Source: an uncultured bacterium (GTDB lineage Bacteria > Cyanobacteriota > Vampirovibrionia > Gastranaerophilales > Gastranaerophilaceae). Taken from it: a stretch of 5,492 bases of DNA. Position 1 is the first letter of the stretch, and every line of letters starts with the position of its first letter. The translations under genes and the position numbers were made by a program. The notes below the pieces were generated by a model. It worked only from the letters and a program-made list of their open reading frames with translations, was not told the origin of the DNA and made no database searches. The stretch lies in NCBI GenBank assembly GCA_937894665.1, contig CALAWF010000128.1, positions 1-5,492 on the forward strand, given 5' to 3'. Positions 1 through 5,492 of this stretch are shown here, in pieces.

Positions 1-1780
1 TAATGTAGTATGCAATCAATTGTAAAGGAACAGTTGCAATAATTGGAGATAAAAATTCATGAACTTCCGGAACCTTGATTATGTAATCAAATAAATCCTC
101 TAGTTTTGGATCAGATGAATTTGTTAATGCAACCATTCTTGCATTTCTCGCCTTTGCTTCTTCACTATTAGATAACAGTTTTTCAAATACTGAACCTTGC
201 ATAAGGATTGATAATACTGGCATTGTTTCATCAAGCATTGCAATAGGTCCGTGTTTAAGTTCTCCAGCCGGATAACCAGTAGCATTAATATAACTAATTT
301 CTTTTAATTTTAATGCCCCTTCTAAAGCTGTTGGGTAGTTGATTCCTCTTGCAATATAGATAAAATCTCTAGTATTTGCATATTTTCTTGCACATGCCTG
401 AATTCCTTCTTTATGAGCTAGGATTTGTTCAATTTTTTGAGGAAGAACAAGCATTTCAGCCTTAATTTCATTCAATTCAACTGTTGGCATAGATTCTTTA
501 ATTTCAGCCATATATAATGCCAATAAATAGAATGAAGTTAACTGAGCAATATAAGATTTTGTAGCCGCAACAGATACCTCAATACCTGCACTAACAGGGA
601 TTAAACTATCAGCTTCTCTTGCCATTGCACTATCAGGTCTGTTTGTAATAATTAAAACATGAGAACCCTTAGCTTTTGCTTGTTTTATAGCTGTTAAGGT
701 ATCAGCTGTTTCCCCGGATTGAGAAACCCCAATCACCAGCGTATGCTCATTTGTAACTGTTTTTCTGTAAATGTATTCACTAGATGCTTCAACATCAACA
801 GGAATACCACAAAAACTTTCAATAATGTATTTTCCAACCATTGCAGCATGAAGAGATGTTCCACACGCAATAACTTGAATTCTATTTAATTTTCTTAAAT
901 GTTCTTTAGTTAATTTTACTTCATCTAGCACAATTGGAGAATCAGAAGTATGAAGTTTCCCGATAAGAATATTTCTGATAACATCAGGTTGTTCATGGAT
1001 TTCTTTTAACATGAAGTGTTTAAAGCCCATTTTGCTAAGAGCAACCGGTTCCCAAGGTAAAACTTCAACTTTTGGAATAATTTCTCCGCCAAATTCATCT
1101 TCTAATTTTAAAGAATTTGGAGTTAACGTTACAACTTGGTTATCTTTAATATAAATTGCTTTGTTTGTATGCTTAATTATTGCCGGAACATCAGATGCTA
1201 CATAATATTCACCTTCTCCAACGCCAACAACTAAAGGTGCATTTCTTTTTGTTGCAACAAGTTTATTTGGTTCATCATTGTGCATAATACATAGAGCATA
1301 AGCACCTTCTAATCTCTTTGTAGCCATTTGAACGGCTATAGTAAGATCTTTAACTTCTCCATAAATCATTGCAACTAAATGTGCAACAGTTTCGGTATCT
1401 GTTTGTGAGCGGAATTTGCATCCTTTAGCTTCAAGTTCAGCTTTTAATTCTTTATAATTTTCAATAATCCCATTGTGAACCACAACCAATTTTCCACAAC
1501 CACAAGTATGAGGGTGTGCATTAACAACAGTTGGAGCTCCATGTGTTGCCCATCTGATATGACCAATCCCAAGAGTTGATTTTGAAATTTCGTAAGCATG
1601 AGGTGCTAATTCTTCTCTTAAATTTTTAAGTTTCCCTTCTGCTTTATAAACTTTAATTTCATTTGGGCATTTTACTGCAATTCCAGATGAATCATATCCT
1701 CTGTATTCTAATTGTTCTAAGCCATCTAATAGAATATCAACGGCCGGCTTATTTCCTATATATCCAACAATACCACACAT
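1..1780 (-). CDS. glmS: Glutamine--fructose-6-phosphate aminotransferase (isomerizing), 3' end cut by window edge
   Basis: Makes glucosamine-6-phosphate from fructose-6-phosphate and glutamine in the cytoplasm, the first committed step to UDP-GlcNAc, peptidoglycan and lipopolysaccharide. Translating from the ATG at 1780-1778 gives 593 open codons to the edge. The N-terminal class II glutaminase domain (about 1-225) starts MCGIVGYIG with nucleophile Cys2, then HIRWATHG (74-81), HNGIIENY (102-109) and SQTDTE (125-130). Two SIS isomerase domains follow: CGTS at 306-309, SQSGET at 353-358, then ALEGALKLKEISY (485-497) with the expected catalytic Glu487, Lys491 and Glu494, and ELKHGP with His510. 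The sequence stops at PLQLIAYYI, so compared with E. coli GlmS (609 aa) about 20 residues are missing, including the conserved C-terminal lysine. The start is fixed because Cys2 must become N-terminal, and AAGGAG (1790-1795) lies 9 nt upstream. The gene is 88 nt downstream of the secreted-protein gene, with no clear terminator between, so cotranscription is possible. Confidence 0.97.
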   Translation of the reverse strand, partial: MCGIVGYIGNKPAVDILLDGLEQLEYRGYDSSGIAVKCPNEIKVYKAEGKLKNLREELAPHAYEISKSTLGIGHIRWATHGAPTVVNAHPHTCGCGKLVVVHNGIIENYKELKAELEAKGCKFRSQTDTETVAHLVAMIYGEVKDLTIAVQMATKRLEGAYALCIMHNDEPNKLVATKRNAPLVVGVGEGEYYVASDVPAIIKHTNKAIYIKDNQVVTLTPNSLKLEDEFGGEIIPKVEVLPWEPVALSKMGFKHFMLKEIHEQPDVIRNILIGKLHTSDSPIVLDEVKLTKEHLRKLNRIQVIACGTSLHAAMVGKYIIESFCGIPVDVEASSEYIYRKTVTNEHTLVIGVSQSGETADTLTAIKQAKAKGSHVLIITNRPDSAMAREADSLIPVSAGIEVSVAATKSYIAQLTSFYLLALYMAEIKESMPTVELNEIKAEMLVLPQKIEQILAHKEGIQACARKYANTRDFIYIARGINYPTALEGALKLKEISYINATGYPAGELKHGPIAMLDETMPVLSILMQGSVFEKLLSNSEEAKARNARMVALTNSSDPKLEDLFDYIIKVPEVHEFLSPIIATVPLQLIAYYI

Positions 1781-1868
1781 ATTGTATCTCTCCTTAAAAT
1801 AACTACAATATATATGGTATCATTAAAATAAGACTTTTCTAATCCCTTAATATAATTTTTACATTAGG

Positions 1869-2411
1869 TTAATCTAATATATGAATTCCAGCTCCTGTCA
1901 TTGTTGGTCGGTAAACATTATGGTATCCCCAACCATTATTACCATAGTAACCTCTATTATATGAAGGTCCAAATTTGTTAATATAAGGGGAGGATAATAT
2001 GGATGGAGTCATACCTGTTGGTTGACCGATTAAACTATTCATCAATCTATTTTTGATAGTCGTTTGCGGGTAATAGTTGCTCTGATTTGCAGAATAATAA
2101 CCATTATCATAATCATTCCCTCGATAATTTGCCAAAACATTATTCATTCTCTGACTAATAGACATTGATGGATAATTTTGATTGAATAGCTCCTTTTCTA
2201 TTCTGCTTAATCTGGAACTATTACTTTCTTTCCTATACGTTTGCCTAAATAAATACTTTTCAATTCTTGTTAAATCTCCATCATAAATGTTTTCATCATA
2301 ATAATTATAATTAGAATTTGGTACATTTGTTATATGTTTAACTGTATAAGCAAAAGCTACGTTCAAATTTAAACTTATTATTAACCCAATTAGTGCTATT
2401 AAATTTCTCAT
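1869..2411 (-). CDS. Secreted protein with 21-residue LxRIEKxLF repeats and Tyr/Asn/Gly-rich tail, function unknown
   Basis: 180 aa from the ATG at 2411-2409. A GTG one codon upstream (2414-2412) is also open, but AAGGGG (2418-2423) is 6 nt from the ATG and only 3 nt from the GTG, so I prefer the ATG. The N-terminus is a classic Sec signal: MRN, a hydrophobic stretch to about residue 18, then AFA as a likely cleavage site before YTV. Residues 47-67 and 68-88 are two tandem 21-residue units starting LTRIEKYLF and LSRIEKELF and ending in Ser-Arg or Gln-Arg. A weaker third start (MNNVLANY) follows. Each unit is probably one amphipathic helix plus a short linker. The rest, from about 96, is rich in Tyr, Asn and Gly and probably low in fixed structure. 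There is no lipobox and no second membrane segment, so export to the periplasm or surface is inferred. Similar repeats occur, from memory, in uncharacterised melainabacterial proteins. No enzymatic motif is visible. Confidence 0.8.
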   Translation of the reverse strand: MRNLIALIGLIISLNLNVAFAYTVKHITNVPNSNYNYYDENIYDGDLTRIEKYLFRQTYRKESNSSRLSRIEKELFNQNYPSMSISQRMNNVLANYRGNDYDNGYYSANQSNYYPQTTIKNRLMNSLIGQPTGMTPSILSSPYINKFGPSYNRGYYGNNGWGYHNVYRPTMTGAGIHILD

Positions 2412-2436
2412 CACTCACCCCTTCTTTTTAAATATG

Positions 2437-2452
2437 TTATAAAGATTTATAA
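2437..2452. repeat. Perfect 7-2-7 palindrome in the divergent promoter region
   Basis: TTATAAA, two bases (GA), then TTTATAA form a perfect inverted repeat in the gap between the divergent secreted-protein and GH38 genes. It overlaps the -10 candidates on both strands, so a dimeric regulator bound here could control both directions. The arms are pure A/T in an AT-rich gap, so chance occurrence is a real alternative. Confidence 0.35.
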
Positions 2453-2474
2453 TAATTTTTAATCGTCTTATCAG
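2446..2474 (-). promoter_or_regulatory. Candidate sigma-70-type promoter for the secreted-protein gene
   Basis: On the minus strand, CTGATA (2474-2469, four of six matches to TTGACA) is followed by a 17-bp spacer and TATAAA (2451-2446, five of six matches to TATAAT). This would start transcription near 2439 and leave a leader of about 28 nt containing the AAGGGG ribosome site. Spacing is ideal, but A/T-rich gaps give such matches easily. Confidence 0.4.
2448..2453 (+). promoter_or_regulatory. Candidate -10 box for the GH38 gene
   Basis: A perfect TATAAT lies 70 nt before the GH38 ATG and would start transcription near 2460. The matching -35 position (TTTTTA, 2425-2430) is poor, so the promoter may need an activator, or the hexamer may be chance. 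It overlaps the opposite-strand -10 candidate at 2446-2451. Confidence 0.3.
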
Positions 2475-2497
2475 CGAATCTTAACAATTAGCCAACT

Positions 2498-2503
2498 AGA
2501 GGA
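2498..2503 (+). promoter_or_regulatory. Shine-Dalgarno AGAGGA serving the leader ORF rather than GH38
   Basis: AGAGGA is the only good ribosome-binding sequence before GH38. It ends 4 nt before the ATG at 2508 but 20 nt before the GH38 ATG at 2524. The bases just before 2524 (TTAAAATCCTTAT) contain no purine-rich site. Translation of GH38 from 2524 would therefore be inefficient unless it is coupled to the short ORF at 2508. Confidence 0.6.
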
Positions 2504-2507
2504 AATA

Positions 2508-2537
2508 ATGTTAAAATCCTTATATGTTTGGATTTAA
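2508..2537 (+). CDS. Possible 9-codon leader peptide overlapping the GH38 start
   Basis: The ATG at 2508 opens a short ORF, MLKSLYVWI, ending with TAA at 2535-2537. It has a well-placed AGAGGA site and overlaps the first 14 nt of GH38 in a different frame. Ribosomes finishing it would stop within about a dozen bases of the GH38 ATG, a layout that allows termination-reinitiation coupling. It carries no run of one amino acid that would suggest attenuation. The alternative is that a single-base error separates this ATG from the GH38 frame: losing one A from the run at 2513-2516 would give an in-frame start MLNPYMFGF. Confidence 0.35.
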   Translation: MLKSLYVWI

Positions 2538-4605
2538 TAAAAAAGAGAATAATAAGAAAAAACAAGTTATCGCATATGTTCATACCCATTGGGATAGAGA
2601 ATGGTACAGAGAATTTGAGGTTTTCAGACTAAGACTTTTAAAAGTTTTTGATAATATTTTAAATATGTTAGAACAAGATAAACTTCCGTCTTTTTATTTT
2701 GACGGCCAAGTTTCGGCTCTTCTTGATTACCTTGAAATGCGACCTGAAAAAGAGCAGTTAGTCAGAGATTTAGTTGCACGAAAAAAACTTTTTATCGGTC
2801 CTTTTTATTGTTTAGTTGACGAATTTTTGACTGACGGTATTTGTTTTATGAAAAACCTAGAAATAGGGATGAAGATAGCTAAAAATTTCGGCTGTGAAGA
2901 TTTTATCGGCTATTTTGCTGATACTTTTGGGCATAGTAAAAATGTTCCACTCATTCTAAAAGATTTTGGTATAGATAAAGCTATCGTATGGCGTGGTTGT
3001 GGTGATTTGCCTTCGGAATTTATCTTTAATGGCGTAAATACTGTTAACCTGATTAGAGGTTACTTTATGGATATATTTTCTTCTGACAAATTTATTGAAG
3101 ATAAGGCAAAATTCTTAAAAAGCAATCTTGATAAAATTGCAGAAAAATCTAAAGATATTCTTCTTTTACCTATTGGTGCAGATCATTTAGGAATTCCGGA
3201 AGATATAAGTTCACAAATAGATTTGGTAAATCAATATTTGGAGGATTACGAAATTGTTTTAGCTTCTCCTTTTGATTATTTTGAAAAAGTAAAATTCAAA
3301 GAAAAATATAATGATGAACTTCGGGATAATTCTAAAACATTTATTTTGCAAGGTTCATATTCCGCAAGAACAAAGTTAAAACAAATGAACACCGAATGTT
3401 CTTATAAATTAGATCTTGCAAATAAACTTCAAATTAATTATGGAAACAATTATGCAAATTCAATTGAATATGCTTATAAATTGTTACTTCAAAATCAGGC
3501 ACATGATAGCATTTGTGGTTGTTCTCTAGATACTGTCCATTCTGAAAATATGGTTAGATATAATAAAATTATTCAAATAGCGAATACTATAATTGAAGAA
3601 ATAAGAACACCTCTACCGGACAATTTATCCATGAGTTTCAAATATCCTGATAAATATAAACTATTAGAAATTGAAAGAGATTATATTGAAGCTGGAACTC
3701 AAGTAGTTTTGCAGCGAAAAGGTTTTCCTGCAAAACTTTTATATGACACGTCCAAAATTCCGGTTACAGAGGATTATACAACTCTCTATACATTGTTAAA
3801 AGAATTTAATCCTGATGCAAAATCCTCAGATAAAGATGTTTTTGTTGATAATTTTGAGATTTTTAATAAAAATATAAGGCTTGAAGTGGTAGATGGACAA
3901 ATAAATCTTTATGACAAATCAACCTGCTATAAAAATTTTATTGAATTTGTTCGCTATAAAGATGTTGGAGATACCTATAATTTTGCTCCTGTTGTAGATG
4001 ATAAGGGAGAGGTTGCTGTAATTAAATCTTTCAAAAAAATTATGGATGGAGCTTTGAGATGCGGAATCCGTATTACAACATCGTTTTTCAATGTCGATGT
4101 ATATTTGAATAAAAAATCGAAACTTCTAAATTTTAAAATTAAATTTCCAAATCTTCTAACAAATAGACTTTGGCAAGTTCGTTTTAACTTCCCTAAAAAA
4201 GTAACTGAAACTCAGTCTGAAGATATGAATTTACTTATAAAACGAAAATTTGATGCAGATTATAATATGAGAGAAAATTTACCTCAAGAACGAGGGTTAG
4301 AAGCATGGACAAACACGGCACCAATGCAGCGATTTGTTTGGGCTAACGGACTTGGTATAATTACTCACGGCTTAACAGAATATGAGGTTTATAAAAATAC
4401 ATTATCTGTTACACTATTGCGAAGTATTGGTGTAATTTCTAATCCTAAAAATCCCGCACGAACAACTCCTGCAGGTCCTCCGCTAGAGGTTCCTGCGGCT
4501 CAGCAATTAGGAGAAAATACCGCAGAATTTTCAATTGGATTTATCCCTGTTAAAGACTGGGCAACATACGTAGAAGAGGTTTATCCACAAACAATTCTAT
4601 TTTAA
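2524..4605 (+). CDS. Glycoside hydrolase family 38 alpha-mannosidase, cytoplasmic, short C-terminus
   Basis: A zinc-dependent retaining alpha-mannosidase of 693 aa. The catalytic domain begins with HTHWDREWY (20-28), whose His22 and Asp24 fit the zinc-binding H-x-D pair. The motif GYFADTFGHS (129-138) supplies Asp133 as nucleophile and zinc ligand. The middle domain has NQAHDSICGCSLD (324-336) with His327 as fourth zinc ligand. All expected active-site residues are thus present. The C-terminal half (about 380-693) is the GH38 beta-sandwich, including VWANGLGIITHGLTEYEV and the late TPAGPPLEVPAAQQLG segment (648-663). There is no signal peptide and the N-terminus is lysine-rich, so it should act in the cytoplasm, as E. 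coli MngB does on imported mannosyl substrates. MngB is about 877 aa; this protein ends soon after the AEFSIGF strand and appears to lack the last C-terminal segment. The exact substrate (alpha-1,2/1,3/1,6 mannoside or a phosphorylated or glycerate mannoside) cannot be read from sequence. The gene is monocistronic between a divergent gene and a terminator. Confidence 0.93.
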   Translation: MFGFNKKENNKKKQVIAYVHTHWDREWYREFEVFRLRLLKVFDNILNMLEQDKLPSFYFDGQVSALLDYLEMRPEKEQLVRDLVARKKLFIGPFYCLVDEFLTDGICFMKNLEIGMKIAKNFGCEDFIGYFADTFGHSKNVPLILKDFGIDKAIVWRGCGDLPSEFIFNGVNTVNLIRGYFMDIFSSDKFIEDKAKFLKSNLDKIAEKSKDILLLPIGADHLGIPEDISSQIDLVNQYLEDYEIVLASPFDYFEKVKFKEKYNDELRDNSKTFILQGSYSARTKLKQMNTECSYKLDLANKLQINYGNNYANSIEYAYKLLLQNQAHDSICGCSLDTVHSENMVRYNKIIQIANTIIEEIRTPLPDNLSMSFKYPDKYKLLEIERDYIEAGTQVVLQRKGFPAKLLYDTSKIPVTEDYTTLYTLLKEFNPDAKSSDKDVFVDNFEIFNKNIRLEVVDGQINLYDKSTCYKNFIEFVRYKDVGDTYNFAPVVDDKGEVAVIKSFKKIMDGALRCGIRITTSFFNVDVYLNKKSKLLNFKIKFPNLLTNRLWQVRFNFPKKVTETQSEDMNLLIKRKFDADYNMRENLPQERGLEAWTNTAPMQRFVWANGLGIITHGLTEYEVYKNTLSVTLLRSIGVISNPKNPARTTPAGPPLEVPAAQQLGENTAEFSIGFIPVKDWATYVEEVYPQTILF

Positions 4606-4606
4606 C

Positions 4607-4638
4607 AAAATAAAAAGCACTCATTTATTTGAGTGCTT
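4607..4638 (-). terminator. Intrinsic terminator between convergent genes, strongest on the minus strand
   Basis: AAGCACTCA (4615-4623) and TGAGTGCTT (4630-4638) form a perfect 9-bp stem with a 6-nt loop. Read on the minus strand, the stem runs straight into TTTTTATTTT (4616-4607), a good U-tract ending the transcript of the 81-residue gene. Read on the plus strand, the hairpin lies 9 nt after the GH38 stop, but its tail (AATTTATGTTTCC) is weaker. It probably works both ways. Confidence 0.85.
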
Positions 4639-4693
4639 AATTTATGTTTCCTATCCTTATTCCTTATATTTCTTTTCTCTTTATTCCTATTGA

Positions 4694-4939
4694 TTATCCA
4701 ACAACTTTTGATACAAAATTTACGGCTTCAAAGAATGAATCTTTAACAAATTCTTTTGCCAATACTTGAATTGGTCTATTTTCGATACAATCAAACACGT
4801 AATAGATTGGATCTTGTGAATTATTGAATCTCATTCTTCTATCGTGATTTTCTAAATATTTAAATTCTTTTGTTACTCTTGATTTTCTAGCGGTTGGTTT
4901 AACCATTGTTCCAAAAGCTTGACCTGATGTTGATACCAT
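4694..4939 (-). CDS. Small hypothetical protein (81 aa), not recognised
   Basis: I do not recognise this protein. It starts MVSTSGQAFG at the ATG at 4939-4937. The first half is basic (nine Lys/Arg against three acidic residues between 14 and 37), and the second half alternates hydrophobic and charged residues (IYYVFDCIENRPIQVLAKEF, then FFEAVNFVSKVVG). There is one cysteine (51), no signal peptide and no membrane helix, so it is probably a small soluble cytoplasmic protein. Nucleic-acid binding through the basic N-terminus is possible but only a guess. The ribosome site is weak, a purine run of two tandem GAGAGAA units at 4946-4959. The gene has a plausible promoter just upstream and a strong terminator downstream, which supports it as a real single-gene unit. 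It lies 101 nt downstream of the TolC-family gene on the same strand. Confidence 0.7.
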   Translation of the reverse strand: MVSTSGQAFGTMVKPTARKSRVTKEFKYLENHDRRMRFNNSQDPIYYVFDCIENRPIQVLAKEFVKDSFFEAVNFVSKVVG

Positions 4940-4962
4940 ATTATTTTCTCTCTTCTCTCTTA

Positions 4963-4990
4963 TTTATATCTTACATATATATAAAGTAAA
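4963..4990 (-). promoter_or_regulatory. Candidate promoter for the 81-residue protein gene
   Basis: On the minus strand, TTTACT (4990-4985, four of six matches to the -35 consensus), a 16-bp spacer and TATAAA (4968-4963, five of six matches to the -10 consensus) precede the ATG by 23 nt from the -10 box. Transcription would start near 4956, giving a leader of under 20 nt. The surrounding A/T-richness lowers the weight of the match. Confidence 0.4.
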
Positions 4991-5023
4991 TATTTATAGG
5001 AAAATTGACTTTTTTAAAAGCAA

Positions 5024-5042
5024 ATGTTAACTTATGTTAACT
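5024..5042. repeat. ATGTTAACT direct repeat at one helical turn, overlapping a gene end
   Basis: The 9-mer ATGTTAACT occurs at 5024-5032 and again at 5034-5042, a 10-bp period. Its core GTTAAC is itself palindromic, so the pair also forms a 6-4-6 inverted repeat. It touches the TAG stop of the TolC-family gene. It could be an operator for the small gene downstream, or a weak hairpin ending the TolC transcript (minus strand: stem, loop ATAA, then ATTTGCTTTT). Confidence 0.4.
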
Positions 5043-5492
5043 ATTTATTTAGGTCTATACATTCTTCTTCATTTTTTAGGTTTTTACCAACGGATTTTTC
5101 AAGTTCTGCTCTTGCAGAATTGTATTGATATAAGGCATTATAATAAGTTAATTGAGCCTGTTCATAGGTATTTTCTGCATCTTTCAATTCTGTAGGAGAA
5201 CCTTCTCCAACTTTGTAACGACCAAAGGATAATTCATAGTTTTCTTTAGCTTGTTTGACTTGTATAATTGCATATGGAATTTGATTTCTTGTTTCTTCTA
5301 ATTTTAAATAGGCATTTTGAATTTCTAAATAGATTGTATTTTGGGTGTTTTTTGCATTTGCAAGTTCTTTATCATATAAATATTTAGCTTCTTTTATTTC
5401 GTTTGCGATTAGCATGACATTTATTGTCGGGAAAATTAAATATCCTCCGATATTATAACCATCATTTGACCACCATGTTTTACCACCTTTTT
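5041..5492 (-). CDS. TolC-family outer-membrane efflux protein, C-terminal part (5' end cut by window edge)
   Basis: The outer-membrane channel of tripartite efflux or type I secretion systems: a trimer with a beta-barrel and a long periplasmic alpha-barrel. The frame is open from the right edge (149 residues in the window, stop TAG at 5041-5043); the methionine codon at 5415 is internal, since the family match continues upstream of it. Upstream residues such as GGYLIFPTINV fit the TolC strand that precedes the helical repeat. Then come long Ala/Glu/Lys helices, followed by the family hallmark F-GRYKVGEGSPTELKDAEN-Y, and YYNALYQYNSARAELEKSVG, the typical last helix ending in Leu-Glu-x-x-x-Gly. 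A short acidic tail (NEEEC) closes the protein. The signal peptide and first half are outside the window, so the partner pump cannot be named. Confidence 0.88.
   Translation of the reverse strand, partial: KGGKTWWSNDGYNIGGYLIFPTINVMLIANEIKEAKYLYDKELANAKNTQNTIYLEIQNAYLKLEETRNQIPYAIIQVKQAKENYELSFGRYKVGEGSPTELKDAENTYEQAQLTYYNALYQYNSARAELEKSVGKNLKNEEECIDLNK

Noticed and set aside
1781..1850. A dedicated sigma-70 promoter for glmS in the 88-nt gap
   Set aside because: TATATT hexamers occur on the minus strand but none has an acceptable -35 at 16-18 bp, so I could not support one.
1781..1868. A glmS ribozyme/riboswitch in front of glmS, as in many Firmicutes
   Set aside because: Only 88 nt separate glmS from the upstream stop codon, too little for the ribozyme (roughly 150 nt or more), and I see no G/C-containing pairing of that kind; the gap is almost all A/T.
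1863..1878. ATTAG...CTAAT inverted repeat as a terminator after the secreted-protein gene
   Set aside because: The stem is only 5 bp and A/T-rich, overlaps the stop codon, and is followed by GTAAAAATT rather than a U-tract on the minus strand.
4550..4627. A minus-strand ORF starting ATGAGTGCT inside the terminator and running antisense into GH38
   Set aside because: It has no ribosome site, begins within the hairpin and lies antisense to clearly conserved GH38 coding sequence.
5041..5415. A separate 124-residue gene starting at the methionine codon at 5415
   Set aside because: The same frame stays open to the window edge and the upstream residues continue the TolC-family pattern, so this methionine is internal to a truncated longer gene.

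Overview
The window is AT-rich (about two thirds A+T by eye). It holds five protein genes plus one possible 9-codon leader ORF, packed with short intergenic gaps. No rRNA, tRNA, CRISPR array, transposon or phage gene is visible. The TolC-family fragment points to a cell with an outer membrane. The secreted protein carries 21-residue tandem units of the type L-x-RIEK-x-LF, which I associate from memory with gut Melainabacteria (Gastranaerophilales/Vampirovibrionia). The low GC and the gut-style GH38 mannosidase fit that lineage, but the assignment is an inference of moderate confidence.

Layout from left to right. Positions 1-1780 (minus strand) carry nearly all of glmS, the glucosamine-6-phosphate synthase gene; only its last ~20 codons lie beyond the left edge. 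Upstream of it on the same strand, 1869-2411 encodes a small secreted protein with a signal peptide, two clear 21-residue repeats and a Tyr/Asn/Gly-rich tail. A ~100-nt divergent intergenic region follows, with overlapping -10 candidates on both strands inside a perfect 7-2-7 palindrome. On the plus strand, 2524-4605 is a cytoplasmic GH38 alpha-mannosidase with all zinc and nucleophile residues visible. Its only good Shine-Dalgarno sequence instead serves an overlapping 9-codon ORF at 2508-2537. A strong hairpin at 4615-4638 separates it from a convergent minus-strand gene for an unrecognised 81-residue protein (4694-4939). Further right, 5041 to the edge is the C-terminal part of a TolC-family outer-membrane efflux protein, also on the minus strand.

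The genes do not form one obvious pathway. GlmS feeds UDP-GlcNAc for peptidoglycan and lipopolysaccharide. GH38 would release mannose from alpha-mannosides taken into the cell. TolC-family proteins export substrates. The repeat protein is exported and probably sits in or near the envelope. The closest to a shared theme is sugar metabolism and the cell envelope.

I see no convincing new multi-gene system. The points most worth a second look are the leader ORF overlapping the GH38 start, the repeat-bearing secreted protein beside glmS, the short C-terminus of the mannosidase, and the unrecognised 81-residue protein with its own plausible promoter.
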